Origin: Hahella sp. CCB-MM4
Lineage (GTDB): Bacteria; Pseudomonadota; Gammaproteobacteria; Pseudomonadales; Oleiphilaceae
Direction: 5' to 3'
DNA: 64,000 bases
NCBI RefSeq assembly: GCF_002260525.1
Contig: NZ_MRYI01000007.1
Coordinates: forward strand, 1-64,000
The translations under genes and the position numbers were made by a program. Below are positions 18,667 to 28,700 of the stretch, one piece after another. A model generated the notes under the pieces. The model worked only from the letters and a program-made list of their open reading frames with translations, searched no databases and was not told the DNA's origin. Positions within the stretch are counted from its first letter, which is position 1; each line of letters begins with the position of its first letter.

Positions 18667-18698
18667 CCGGGCGTTTGTCAGACGCCCGGATTGCTTTT
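18667..18698 (+). terminator. probable rho-independent terminator of the PI-PLC-like gene
   Basis: CCGGGCGT-TTGTCAG-ACGCCCGG forms a perfect 8-bp GC-rich stem with a 7-base loop, followed by ATTGCTTTTC. The T tract is short, so efficiency may be moderate. It lies about 260 bases beyond the PI-PLC stop and 90 bases before the end of the convergent protease gene. Confidence 0.65.
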
Positions 18699-18787
18699 CA
18701 GCGCATTAATTTTCAACCAAGTGAGGCTAGGCTCTGGTTTCAACTAAAATGCTGTGAGGTTACATTTTTAGCAAATTGCGGAACGGA

Positions 18788-20251
18788 TTATTTTGAGTTC
18801 CATTCCAGGGTCACGCCACTAAAGCTGGAATAACCTCTCAGGCTCATGAACCATTCTCCGCCTTTCGGGCGTTCAATGGTGCAGGTTTCCTCATTGCCAT
18901 TCTTATAGGGACGGCACTCAAATGCGTCTCTGGATGGCTCCTGACCTTGAAGTACATAGAGATCGGCATCGCCGGTACCCCCGGAAATGGTGACTGTCAG
19001 AGCTTCCACTCCATCAGGAATGGTGTCACTGAAGTGTATCCATTCGCCACCTGATGCACTGAGATCTTTTTCCATTCCACTTCCTGTACCGCCGGTGTCG
19101 CCTTTACCATCAAATGAACCGGTCAGGCTCACACCGCTATAGGCGTTGTAACCCTGAAGCATCACGTAATATTTGCCGGGGGTGACGTCCATATCTGCAC
19201 AGCTCTCGTTATTGCCGTTTTTGTATGGGCGGCAATCGTAGTCAGATTCAGTGGGCTGCGAGCCAGCTTTCACATACAGGTCGGCGTCACCTGAACCACC
19301 CTCCATAACAAATGACAGATTCTGGGCATCGGCAGGAACATCAAGGACGAAATAGGTCATGCTGCCTCTTTCTCCGGAGAGATCCGTGACAGCTTGCCCG
19401 TTGGTTAATACGGAATCATCACCATCACCGTCGCCATCATCTCCATCGTCGCCACCATCATCATTTCCGATATAAGAGGCTATCCAGTCTTTAAAGGCGG
19501 GTACCGAGGTGTAGACACCATATTTGCCTGGTCTTGCACAGCCGTCACCCCAACTGACGACCCCCAACTGACGAAATTCCCCGGCCTGATTGAGGAATAG
19601 TGGGCCGCCGGAGTCTCCCTGACATGAGTCTTTACCGCCTTCCTTTAAGCCCGCGCAAACGTTGTAATCGTGAACGGCGTTACCATAAGCGCTGCGGCAT
19701 TCTTCAAGAGAGACGACAGGGACGTCGACTTTTTGAAGCGCATTGGGAGAATTACCGCCTTCGGACAGATCCCCCCAACCGATGACGGTGGTCATTTGTC
19801 CGTCATAAATATCGCTAGGGTCGCCGATGCTGATCCGGGTGTATTCGTCATTCGCTTTGTCGGTGAGTTTCAGTAACGCGATATCGTACTGCGGATGATT
19901 GATGATCTCGGATACCTGGATGGTCTGTGCACTGCTGGTATCGTTCTGCTCATGAAGGCCCACAACCACCTGTAGCTGACTGGCTGATTCACCTTCGGTA
20001 CAGTGTGATGCGGTTAAAGCATAATAATCACCTACCAGAGATGCACCACAGAAGTGTCCTCCGCCTTTGGCTTGTAATGAGACCATGAATGGAAACTCTC
20101 CAGGATAGGCTTCTTCGCCTCCTACAATGCTTGGAATCAATTCCCGGTACTTCTGGATAATGTCGGACTCACCGGAATCGGCGTGGACAGATCCAGCAAT
20201 CGTTAATCCGGAGATGATCCCCAGGAGAGTGTTTCTTGTGTACAGTTTCAT
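18788..20251 (-). CDS. secreted trypsin-like serine protease with two PPC domains
   Basis: A 487-residue preproprotein with a signal peptide (to about A24) and an S1 peptidase domain beginning at the activation site SIVGGEE (about residue 42). The catalytic triad is H83 (TASHC), D123 (YDIALLKL) and S214 (GDSGGP). D208, six residues before the serine, predicts trypsin-like cleavage after Lys/Arg. An acidic Asp/Gly linker (about 265-280) leads to two pre-peptidase C-terminal (PPC) domains sharing DADLYV and CRPYKNGN motifs. The architecture is like VesC-type type II-secreted proteases of vibrios; secretion by a T2SS is inferred. A leader with strong inverted repeats precedes it. Confidence 0.92.
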   Translation of the reverse strand: MKLYTRNTLLGIISGLTIAGSVHADSGESDIIQKYRELIPSIVGGEEAYPGEFPFMVSLQAKGGGHFCGASLVGDYYALTASHCTEGESASQLQVVVGLHEQNDTSSAQTIQVSEIINHPQYDIALLKLTDKANDEYTRISIGDPSDIYDGQMTTVIGWGDLSEGGNSPNALQKVDVPVVSLEECRSAYGNAVHDYNVCAGLKEGGKDSCQGDSGGPLFLNQAGEFRQLGVVSWGDGCARPGKYGVYTSVPAFKDWIASYIGNDDGGDDGDDGDGDGDDSVLTNGQAVTDLSGERGSMTYFVLDVPADAQNLSFVMEGGSGDADLYVKAGSQPTESDYDCRPYKNGNNESCADMDVTPGKYYVMLQGYNAYSGVSLTGSFDGKGDTGGTGSGMEKDLSASGGEWIHFSDTIPDGVEALTVTISGGTGDADLYVLQGQEPSRDAFECRPYKNGNEETCTIERPKGGEWFMSLRGYSSFSGVTLEWNSK

Positions 20252-20288
20252 CTAAATCCCCTTTCCTTGATGAAATTATTAGAAGTCA

Positions 20289-20390
20289 GGGAGCACTAAA
20301 AATATTGAATGGGAGGGTGCTCCCGTTATGAATAACCACCTTTGGGGGAAGAAACTGCATACCCGGCGGTGAAAAATCAGGTGGTTATTC
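20289..20390 (-). promoter_or_regulatory. two inverted repeats in the leader of the protease gene
   Basis: GGGAGCAC (20289-20296) pairs perfectly with GTGCTCCC (20317-20324). Immediately beyond, GAATAACCACCT (20330-20341) pairs perfectly with AGGTGGTTATTC (20379-20390), a 12-bp stem with a 37-base loop. Both lie upstream of the protease start at 20251 and could be leader RNA structures or operators. A weaker CAGCCCC/GGGGCTG pair at 20541-20570 may end the upstream Cys-rich gene. Confidence 0.55.
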
Positions 20391-20613
20391 AAACAACATT
20401 CTATGGATAGGGAATATTCTGTATATCCGCTGTACACCCTAGACCCTGAAAGCATTGGTCTATGCCGCTAACTCAATGAATTGTCTCGTTAAATTGGAAA
20501 ACGTAAACGGCAGGGCGGTGAACTCAACGGATACTTGGATCAGCCCCACGGGGGATTACAGCAGGGGCTGAAGTAATAAAGACTAGTGTTTGTTTGTCGT
20601 CATTTGACTAGCC

Positions 20614-21039
20614 CTAGCGCACCAATATTTCATACTCCACGCCTTTTTCAAAAACAAACACTCTCCCGGGACAACCTTGCTCATCGAATTTATACCACTT
20701 GGCGTGCAGGCTTCCATCCTGGGTGACCGTGTACCCACAGCCACGGGATTTATCAGGAGAGTTTTTGTTCCAGTAGACGTCGCATCCCTTGTTTTTAACG
20801 AATCCGGTAGAGACGGCAACATCATGGCAATCGTCCGGCCAGATACAGCTAAGAGTCCAGATAGATGAACACGTAACATCCTCATCTGCCATAACGGCAT
20901 TATTAAGTTGCTCATTGACGACGGCATTTCCTTCAATGGTGCCGAAATCCTCGGCGCAGATGATGGGGCTCAATAATAAAGCGCTTGCGAATACGATTCC
21001 TTTGCTGAAAGCTGGGATTTTGTTGATAGCAGTAGTCAT
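20614..21039 (-). CDS. exported Cys-rich small protein
   Basis: Encodes 141 residues from the ATG at 21039, chosen for the strong AAGGAGG seven bases upstream; a longer frame reaches 21066. The N terminus has a Sec signal (FSKGIVFASALLLSPIICA). The mature part has about eight cysteines (CSSIWTLSCIWPDDC, NKGCDVYW, RGCGYTV, EQGCPGRV), probably disulfide-bonded, and is otherwise beta-rich. The family is not recognised. It lies upstream of the protease in the same direction but with a 362-base gap, so a shared transcript is uncertain. Cys-rich secreted peptides in this context may be inhibitors or effectors, which is speculation. Confidence 0.75.
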   Translation of the reverse strand: MTTAINKIPAFSKGIVFASALLLSPIICAEDFGTIEGNAVVNEQLNNAVMADEDVTCSSIWTLSCIWPDDCHDVAVSTGFVKNKGCDVYWNKNSPDKSRGCGYTVTQDGSLHAKWYKFDEQGCPGRVFVFEKGVEYEILVR

Positions 21040-21150
21040 GTTTCCTCCTTGGTTTTTAGCTTCCATTTTGTCGTGCTAAAAGACTGCCTTGGGGGAGGCG
21101 GATACCAGTGCCTCCGCTCTCATTTCAGCGAAGCTGATCATAGTCCCAAC

Positions 21151-21210
21151 TATCAACTACAGCCAGCTTTTATCAATTACAACCAGATTTTATCAATTAC
21201 AACCAGCTTT
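21151..21210. repeat. 20-bp tandem repeat, three copies
   Basis: The unit TATCAATTACAACCAGCTTT is present three times head to tail with one to three substitutions, ending two bases before the stop of the LcrR-like gene on the minus strand. No function is visible. Confidence 0.88.
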
Positions 21211-21211
21211 A

Positions 21212-21631
21212 TTACGGGTTAGCCTGTTCTCGGGGAAGATCCAGTCTCAACCACTGTTGTCCGTCCCTGCATCCAGCGTCAACAGCGTTGAAATACCATT
21301 GATAGAATTTCAGGAGCTTGTCTGGCGCGGGGACTGCGCCACCATCAAGGTGTTCGATGGCCATGGCGGTTGTAGCGAGTGTGCGAATGTCAGGCGCGCG
21401 ATGCCTGATGAAGTTCAGCAGCCACTTCATGTCCATGAATGCATTGGCAAGCCCGGAAGGCCGGGAGAGGCTTCGATAGAGAATGATGATTAATGTTCCC
21501 GCGTCTTGGCGATAAGTGATTTCGCTGTTAGACAAAATGGCCGTTTCACCAATGGGGCGGCTGCCAGGTGACAGTGTATACGGGTAAATAGGAACACCTT
21601 CCCGTGACAATAATTCTGAGAGAGGGGACAT
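21212..21631 (-). CDS. LcrR/PcrR-like type III secretion protein
   Basis: A 139-residue soluble protein. The opening SELLSREGVPIYPYTLSPGSRPIG, a mid-protein ITYRQDAGTLIIILYRSLSRPSGLANAF and a C-terminal LLKFYQWYFNAVDAG...WLRLDL follow the pattern of the Yersinia LcrR/Pseudomonas PcrR family as I remember it, including length (about 145). LcrR is a T3SS cytoplasmic protein encoded after lcrD in Yersinia and needed for proper low-calcium regulation. Here it sits about 40 kb from sctV, downstream of the large XRE/TPR regulator and in the same direction. The match is by eye and moderately sure. Confidence 0.55.
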   Translation of the reverse strand: MSPLSELLSREGVPIYPYTLSPGSRPIGETAILSNSEITYRQDAGTLIIILYRSLSRPSGLANAFMDMKWLLNFIRHRAPDIRTLATTAMAIEHLDGGAVPAPDKLLKFYQWYFNAVDAGCRDGQQWLRLDLPREQANP

Positions 21632-21710
21632 GTCTTCACCTTCAGCACATCTGGATTACCGGATTATTCTTGTTGGGTAACCGGATGATGCGGAAAGTTG
21701 TCGGAAAAGA

Positions 21711-24227
21711 TTATTTGCCTATACAGGGTTCAACCATGAAGTCGGAAAGGTTTGCTGCCCTATCACCGTAAACGACGAAAGCGGTGCGATTATTGTCATG
21801 AGTAGTGTTGCTGCTACCGGTTGAGGTTCTCTTGGCCATCTCAGAAGCAATATTGCGATATTCCTGGCTTGCCACAACCTGACCTTTGCCGAGTAGTATT
21901 TCGCTATGGAGCTTATATAGCTCAGTGCCCAGATCATGCTGGTTGTAGCGTTCAGCCAGGATCTCAGCGCAATTCAAGGCATGCAGGGCGTCTTCGGTTT
22001 TTCCCTGCCGATAATACATTTCAGCAAGTAAATGCCAGTCCCGGCTGGCTTCGCATTCGTCAGTGCAATGTTCTATGGCTGCCTGGGCAAACCTGATGCC
22101 TTTGCCGATCTCGCCCAGTGCTTTTAATGCCCATGCATGCATCCGGTAGGCGACACACTTCAATGGGGAGCTCTCCAGAAACGGTTCAGCCAGAAGCAAC
22201 AGGTTTTTTGCCTGCTTGTAATGCTGGTTGTAGACCAGCCGCTCGGCAGTGGCGAGCAATTCCGGTAATGCTTCAGAGCTGCCGGATTTGGCGAGATGAA
22301 CGGCATACTGAACCGGATTCTTTTCTCTGAACCATTCGGCAGCGATACCGTGCCGGCGTTGTTGAACATCTGCCGGCATGGATTGATAAACAGCTTCCCG
22401 ATAAAGATTGTGAGAGAAAAAGTAATGCTCGCCGATGGGTTGCAGAATCCCCTGGCTGAGCAGACTGGCAAACCTGACGAGGGGGCCGTCCATTAGTTCT
22501 TCCAACTGAGAATGGGTGAAGCCGTCCTTGCTGACAGAAATTAACTCCAGCGCGAATTTCAGTCGTGGAGGCAGGTGCGCTGTCTTTGCCGTCATGGTAT
22601 TACCGATACTGAAAGGCAGCTCATCCTCCAAATGCTCATGATGAAGCAAGTCAAGCAGATATAGTGGGTGTCCCTGGGATCTCAGTATGCTGCGTTCGAA
22701 CCATTCTTCGCTGCAGATATTATCAACCCCGGCAAGTTCTCTCGATTGATTCTGGGTCAACGGAAATAGCCGTACCGTATTGATATCACAGTGCTCAAAT
22801 CCGGATATGTAGTCAAAGTAGCTGGTGGTGACCAGTAACAGGGGACAATAAGGTGTCAGATCGGCTAACGCTTCAAGCGTCAGGCGCATAGCGTCGTCTG
22901 GTCGTTGGATGTCCTCAATCACCACGGCCACCTCTTCCTGTTCCAGCAAAGCCAGCAGAAGTGTTTCCAATGCCTGAAGGCAACTGTTTCTGAACAACAC
23001 CGGAGAGATGCTGGGGACTTTCCAGTCCCTGGAATAGTCATCACTAAAACTGAAACCGAAAAGATGGTAGATATAGGGGTACCAGTGGCCATCAATACAA
23101 AGATCGATCAGCAGATTATGAAGTTTCAATTCAGTGACTGAACTCATGCCGATTAACCGGCATACCAGTTCGGCTCCCGGGTGAAGCCGGTGCTGGGGAT
23201 CGTCATAAGGGCCACGCAAAATAACATGCTTGACGCCATGCCGTGCTGACTCCCCGGCAAAGGCAAGAGCCATGTGCGTCTTGCCGATCCCGGCAACGCC
23301 GCTGATATTACACCAGGCTCCCTGGCCTTCGTCTTTAAGTTTTGTAAGAAGTGAACCAAAGAAGTTGAGTTCCTGGTCCCGACCAACCGTACGTAGTTCC
23401 TGGGGACAATAGTCTGACAGGGAATGCCAGGGGCTGGAATCTGACAGGGAATGCCAGGGGCCGGGGGCATAATCCGGATTGGAATCATAGCTGAGTTTGA
23501 AATCGAGCCGACTGGCGTGATACAGCTCTCCATGGATCATAACGCTACCGGGAGCCTGCTGTTTGGCGAACCGCTCAATGCCAAGGCGCTCAATCATGGA
23601 CAGCTTAGGCTGAAAGTGGGCCTTTTTACCCTGGAGAATAATGTCGGCGGGGATCGGTCGGATCAGCGCTACTATTTCAGGATGATGTCTGGCGATATCC
23701 CTGATCACATTGATGGCGTGGTGAGTGGGCTTCGGATTCTGAGAGCCCACGGGCATCAGCAGCACATGAAAGGATTGCGAAGAATAATGGACAGTGACGC
23801 CCCGCGCCTCCATCTGTCTGGCCATGCACTGTTCATTGACGACTCCGGCGATATAAAGGCCAAGCACTTTGCCTCTGGTCGTGGTGGTCTCATGGATCTC
23901 CGGTTCCGGCCGGGGAGGGGAGGTCTTTTGAGATATGACTTCGTCGTGTTCACAATCTTCCACCACGATCAGTTCTTCCACGGTGACATCATAAAAACGC
24001 GCCAGATTATGAGCGGTGCGGAGTAGCACCGGGCGTTGTAATTCAGCCCGCTTTAAAGATGAAACGGAAACGTAGAGTCTCCTTTGCTGACACTCGTCGG
24101 CCACCTGTTCCTGACTGAGTCCCAGTCCTTGTCTGAGCTCCAACAAGCGATTCCGGCACAAACGAACCCTCCCGGGTTTGCAACTTTGGCGCATATCGTT
24201 ATCCCTTACTACGTTGAGCGATGGCAT
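21711..24227 (-). CDS. large XRE-HTH / P-loop NTPase / TPR regulator
   Basis: An 838-residue protein. Residues about 25-85 form a Cro/CI-type helix-turn-helix (LRQGLGLSQEQVADECQ...SVSSLKRAE). A P-loop (ISGVAGIGKTHMALAF, about residues 315-330) begins a STAND/AAA-type NTPase domain with Walker B-like hydrophobic-Glu-Asp (VAVVIEDIQ). The C-terminal third contains TPR-like helices. This layout matches MalT/AfsR-like ATP-switch regulators. A 9-residue duplication (PWHSLSD motif twice, 27-bp repeat at 23413-23466) lies before the NTPase. It is encoded next to the T3SS chaperone/effector and sigma factor genes, suggesting it controls them. A twin operator lies 52 bases upstream of its start. Confidence 0.82.
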   Translation of the reverse strand: MPSLNVVRDNDMRQSCKPGRVRLCRNRLLELRQGLGLSQEQVADECQQRRLYVSVSSLKRAELQRPVLLRTAHNLARFYDVTVEELIVVEDCEHDEVISQKTSPPRPEPEIHETTTTRGKVLGLYIAGVVNEQCMARQMEARGVTVHYSSQSFHVLLMPVGSQNPKPTHHAINVIRDIARHHPEIVALIRPIPADIILQGKKAHFQPKLSMIERLGIERFAKQQAPGSVMIHGELYHASRLDFKLSYDSNPDYAPGPWHSLSDSSPWHSLSDYCPQELRTVGRDQELNFFGSLLTKLKDEGQGAWCNISGVAGIGKTHMALAFAGESARHGVKHVILRGPYDDPQHRLHPGAELVCRLIGMSSVTELKLHNLLIDLCIDGHWYPYIYHLFGFSFSDDYSRDWKVPSISPVLFRNSCLQALETLLLALLEQEEVAVVIEDIQRPDDAMRLTLEALADLTPYCPLLLVTTSYFDYISGFEHCDINTVRLFPLTQNQSRELAGVDNICSEEWFERSILRSQGHPLYLLDLLHHEHLEDELPFSIGNTMTAKTAHLPPRLKFALELISVSKDGFTHSQLEELMDGPLVRFASLLSQGILQPIGEHYFFSHNLYREAVYQSMPADVQQRRHGIAAEWFREKNPVQYAVHLAKSGSSEALPELLATAERLVYNQHYKQAKNLLLLAEPFLESSPLKCVAYRMHAWALKALGEIGKGIRFAQAAIEHCTDECEASRDWHLLAEMYYRQGKTEDALHALNCAEILAERYNQHDLGTELYKLHSEILLGKGQVVASQEYRNIASEMAKRTSTGSSNTTHDNNRTAFVVYGDRAANLSDFMVEPCIGK

Positions 24228-24278
24228 TGCCTTTGCGGGAAGAACTCCCGAAGCCAGCTCACACGCTTCCTATTTTTT

Positions 24279-24324
24279 GGTGAGCATACTCACCTCTGTT
24301 TCATTATTGGTGAGCATACTCACA
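24279..24324. promoter_or_regulatory. twin palindromic operator upstream of the XRE regulator
   Basis: GGTGAGCATACTCAC occurs at 24279-24293 and again at 24309-24323, exactly 30 bp apart (about three helical turns). Each copy is a GTGAG-CATA-CTCAC inverted repeat. The position between the regulator start and the sigma factor gene suggests cooperative binding by the XRE-type regulator itself; this is inference from geometry. Confidence 0.72.
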
Positions 24325-24989
24325 TCGTTTAATTGAAGCAGAGGTTGTTTGGTGTTCCCCCGGTTGAAGTATGAAAGCGTTTTCAATCGAAGATTACCAA
24401 CTTAAGCGACACGAGAACAACAAAAACGTCATTGACATTCTTGATGACCTCATTGAACTCAACCTATCAATCTATCATCCAATCGACCTATCAATAAGGC
24501 AACCTGGCAGATTTGCACATAGGATCCAGAATCCGCAATACCATACTGAAAAGACGTCCTGATACTGCAAGCTCAGAAGTTTAAGAGCCGAAAGGTTATG
24601 GCAAGGTTACGCCGCGCAGGTTCCTGAATGACTCAAATTTAATCTGCTACAGAGCGTTGTCGTTTGGGCCATATGAATTTCGACAATACATCAGAAAAAC
24701 CGCTTCGTTGCCTTAGAATCGCTCGACATTTAATCAATTGCTGTGCATTTCTTGCTTCATATAGATACATTTTTGCGCTTTTCCTCTATTTGTGCGCGAG
24801 TACAGATTTTCGCTTCTTATGTCAGGCTCAAGCGGTATCGCTCAGGTGAACCGGCAGTGTCAGATCAGTTCAGTTCACCGATTGAAGTGAAGTGCACCGG
24901 ATCTGATGCTTATGTGGAGCTGGTTCAAAAGCCTTTGTGAAAGACCATCGTTTTTACCAAATAGCAACAAACAAAAGGAATTGGGAACG
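24325..24989. other. 665-base intergenic region before the sigma factor gene
   Basis: It holds a 63-codon plus-strand frame (24371-24562, MKAFSIEDYQLKRHENN...) with no clear ribosome site or family, and otherwise no convincing gene. It probably contains the sigma factor promoter. The sigma frame itself is open upstream to 24906, so its N terminus may extend into this region. Confidence 0.45.
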
Positions 24990-25670
24990 ATGGAACTCAA
25001 TATCAAAGACTCTTGTCACCTCAAAGAAAACAATCATCCAAAAAATGCCGGCCACCAAAATGAAACTGGCCACACAGAACAGATTGGGAAGATAGATGAA
25101 ACCAGTCACCATAAAGCCAGACACCATAAAGAAAGCAACTGCCTGGTAGAGAATGCGAAGAACGGCTGCCCGGCTTCACTGGAAAAGCTCTTTTGTGAAC
25201 AACGCCAAAAGCTGTACAAGTTTGTTCGAAACAGAGTGTCCCGTCAGGAAGACGTGGAAGATCTGGTTCAGGATACCTTCCTCTGGGCACAGCAGGGGTT
25301 AACCTCCTTTGAAGGAAAATCTCGTTTTTCCACCTGGATACTGGGTATCGCAAATAATCTGATCCGCAACTACTACAACCGGTCACCGGAGTACAAATAT
25401 GACTTTGTCTCAGATGATGTTCTCGATCATGCCACCAGTGATTTCGGTAGTCCTGAAGCCAGCCTGCAGCAGGAGTATCGAATCAGACAGTTGGAGTCGG
25501 GCATTCGAACTCTGCCGGAAGATGTTCAGCGGATTATTCACTGGGTGGCTTTGGAGAATTATCCTTATCAGCGTGTGGCTGATGAGCTGGGAATCACCGT
25601 TCCCAGCGTCAAGAGCCGCCTGTTCAGGGCCAGAACTTCACTTAAGGAGACCGTTCAGCCTTTGATGTAA
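24990..25670 (+). CDS. ECF (extracytoplasmic-function) sigma factor with His-rich N-terminal extension
   Basis: About 226 residues from the ATG at 24990 (start uncertain; open upstream to 24906). Sigma region 2 is clear: LEKLFCEQRQKLYKFVRNRV, DVEDLVQDTFLWAQQGL, FSTWILGIANNLIRNYY. Region 4 ends the protein: LPEDVQRIIHWVALENYPYQRVADELGITVPSVKSRLFRAR. Before region 2 are about 50 unusual residues rich in His, Asn, Lys and Glu with a loose repeat (ENNHPKNAGHQNETGHTEQ). No anti-sigma gene is adjacent. Plant-pathogen T3SSs use the ECF factor HrpL; Ysc-type systems usually use ExsA, so a sigma factor here is noteworthy, but its targets cannot be read from the sequence. Confidence 0.88.
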   Translation: MELNIKDSCHLKENNHPKNAGHQNETGHTEQIGKIDETSHHKARHHKESNCLVENAKNGCPASLEKLFCEQRQKLYKFVRNRVSRQEDVEDLVQDTFLWAQQGLTSFEGKSRFSTWILGIANNLIRNYYNRSPEYKYDFVSDDVLDHATSDFGSPEASLQQEYRIRQLESGIRTLPEDVQRIIHWVALENYPYQRVADELGITVPSVKSRLFRARTSLKETVQPLM

Positions 25671-25796
25671 TCTAAGCCCCTTCATTGGCATTATCAGACA
25701 CATAAAATGCTTTCTGTTTGTGCCAGCACATGACCGGAATTTTGAATGGATGCCCGATCCTGTGCTGGTGTTTGTCTTGCTGGCCAAACTCCCTGG

Positions 25797-28700
25797 TTAA
25801 CTTAACGACTTCACCGCCTTCTCGTAGTCTTTTTGAACTGAACCCTTAAATTCATAAAGGAATGTACGGAAGGCAGTTAAGGCATCCTTCTTCAGGTTCT
25901 CGACGGTTGGCTGCCCGTCTTCTCCAGGCCCCGCTTTCATTTGATCCAAAGCGCTGAAGAAATCATCCCGGGCCTGAGTGGCCTTCTCCATGTTCTCTTC
26001 TGTAGCGTGTGGTTCACAGGTTTTGAATAGCTCCTCTATTTGTTTACGCGTGGTACTGGCGGGATTTGCCATGCTGCTGAGTAAACCCTCCAGTCGCTCT
26101 CCGTATTTTTGGACCATTTCCTCCCACCCGTCGCCTTCCTTGGGTTTGTCGGTAATCGTTTTTCGAGTAACCAATCCATCAAACTGCGTCTTGAAGTAGG
26201 TCAGGTTATCGGTGCCGATCGACTCTTTGTACGGTTGCTCCCGGTTGGCTGCGATCTTTCCGGCAACGGTCACTGTGGAATCTGCCGGGATAGTGACCCC
26301 CCCACCAACTTTGGCTTCGGTACCTTGCATATGTCGGGAAAAATTCAGACGATCATCTTTGTATTCGACAATAATCACTCTCGTTGCAGCAACAGAGGTC
26401 CCGCCCTCGGCAAGCGCATCCAGGGTTTCAGAATTACTTAACTCCGGTACTTTGTTCCCCAGAATATCTCCCAGTTTGTTGAGAGAGTCGGCTCCGACAT
26501 TACCTTTAAACGTCACTTTCACCTGGTTGAATGTGCCGTTGTAGTTGATATTGGCATTGTTCTTCATCGTTCGCCGGGTATACTCGACGATAGCCGTGAG
26601 AGTGGACCCCAGAGATACCTCGAAGGTTGAAGTATGGCTTCGCTCTTTGGGTTGGCTACGTTCAAGTGCCCGAATTTGTGCGAAATCCTTTTTACTGAAT
26701 TTCATCTCCGGCGTCTCAAAGTGCTTCGTCATGGTTTCCAAGGCCAGAACAGTTTCAGGATCCTGCTCCCGTGCTTTTTCCAGGTCACCGTCGTAAGTCC
26801 TGACGAACTCATTAAATATATTGGCATGCCTTACGGTTAACCCTTCAACGAAAGAAGCCCGGCCTTTCACGCCGATTTGAGACTCCATATCCCGCTTGTT
26901 ACCCGGTTCACTGTATTTGGGTGGCATACCGACCATTTTGCGAAACCCTTCTGTAATCTTTCCGGTCCCTTTGGTCAATGTATCGGCAGATCTAGTGGTG
27001 CTCTCGTAGGTGAGCAGCTTTTCAAAGTTTGTGGTTGCCATCTCTTTTAACTGGTTACGAACAAGATCAAATGGAGATTGGTTTTCGGAACTGGAAAGGC
27101 GACTTGTTTCACTGATGATAGAAGATTCGTCTGATGACGAGGACGAAGGGGAAGGTGGTGGAGAGGGTGAAGGAGAGGATGAAGGAGAAAATGAACGAGA
27201 AGAAGGCCACCGAATCGAGTCTGCATCATCCATTGAATAATATACGGTGGACGAAGTGACACTCTGCTCGGAAAAGCTTTCCGTTTCAGAGTTAACGGAC
27301 AATGAATCGGACAGGTCCGACAAGTTGAAGTTCTCTTTTGCTGTATAGAAAGTATCCTGTGAACTAGTCGATGATCTGATACTCATGGCATCGGCAAGGG
27401 ATTCCGGCGGGATAGGGGAGTTCACTGAGTTTCGATCGGAGCCTTGTGAGGAGGTATCGGAATCCGGTGTTTCTGCTTCCCGTGCCTGCTCGATTTCTTC
27501 GAGGTGGGATTTCAGGGCATCGAGTTGACTGAAGAAACCGTCCTTTGCCTTGCTTACAAAATTTTCCGTACGGGATTTAAGCAGATCCTCGTCATCCAAC
27601 ATCTTGCTGGTGAGAGAAGCTTCTCCCTTGATCTTGAGAAAGGTATGTTTGTGTTCATAGCTTCCTTTGATATCTCCATAAGTGAAGCCGAATTTCCCGA
27701 AGCCTCCGTAGGATATTGTCTTTGCCTTGTAGGTTGCTGAGGCTGGAACCTGCCTGGCTTCGGGTAGAGCTAGCTCGACATTGCCGTCACGCCAGTTTGA
27801 TACGGTATCAATGCTGGACACTCCCTCCCCGTGAGAGCTGAGGAAGTTTTGCAGTTTCTGTTTCATCTGATCGCTCTGAAAGATGATTTCGCTATCACTG
27901 GCAACGGCTTGCTTCAGTGCTCTGGCGGACTTTGCCGCGGTCGGGGAGCTCAGGGTCAAATCCAGGACACAGTCGGTAAAATGGTCGACAAAGTCACTGA
28001 CGTTATCAAAACCCCGACCAGAGGTGCGGGAAAGATTCAAACTTGCACCCACCGATGGGCCGGCCTCAATAACGGGGATTTTGATTTCAAATCCCAGTTT
28101 CCCTGCGCTACTTCTTTCTCTGAGTACACCAAGCGCTTGGGAGGTCTGTGCGACCTCTTTATGGCTCAGGTTGACGGTTGCTTTCAAAGGGGTGTTCAGA
28201 ATTTCTACCCCAAGATCCATTTCCAAAGCGAGATTACTGGAAGACCCTGACTGATTCAGGAATTTGATCTTGTCCAGAATCTCATCTTTTATCTGCTGCC
28301 TTTCCTGTTGAACGATTCGATTGGCGACGTGCTTGGCCAGCGGCTTGACCACTTCGACGGCCTCTTTACTGAATTTCGACGGAGCCAGTTTATTGACCTG
28401 CTTCAGCGCGAATTTCATCTGGTTGAGGGCATCGAGATGATCGATAGCGGTTTCCTTTTCCCGGGGCGGGTTGAAGTTGGCGTTGAATACCCGTTGTTGA
28501 ACGTGATCGAGCTTACTGTCCAGAATGTCTTGAATTGCCTGACTGAGTTTCCCCACTTCATGGGCAGAGGATAAGTCCACACCAGGATCTATCGGTTTTC
28601 CCATGACTTCCTGAAGATTGAGCTTTTCGAACAGCGCTTTTACTTGTGCTTCATGACCTGCCGTTGATTTGCTCTCGCTGAGAACCTCATTGAGGTTTTT

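Noticed and set aside
24371-24562. 63-codon frame between regulator and sigma factor
   Set aside because: No ribosome site; sequence contains imperfect repeats and looks non-coding.
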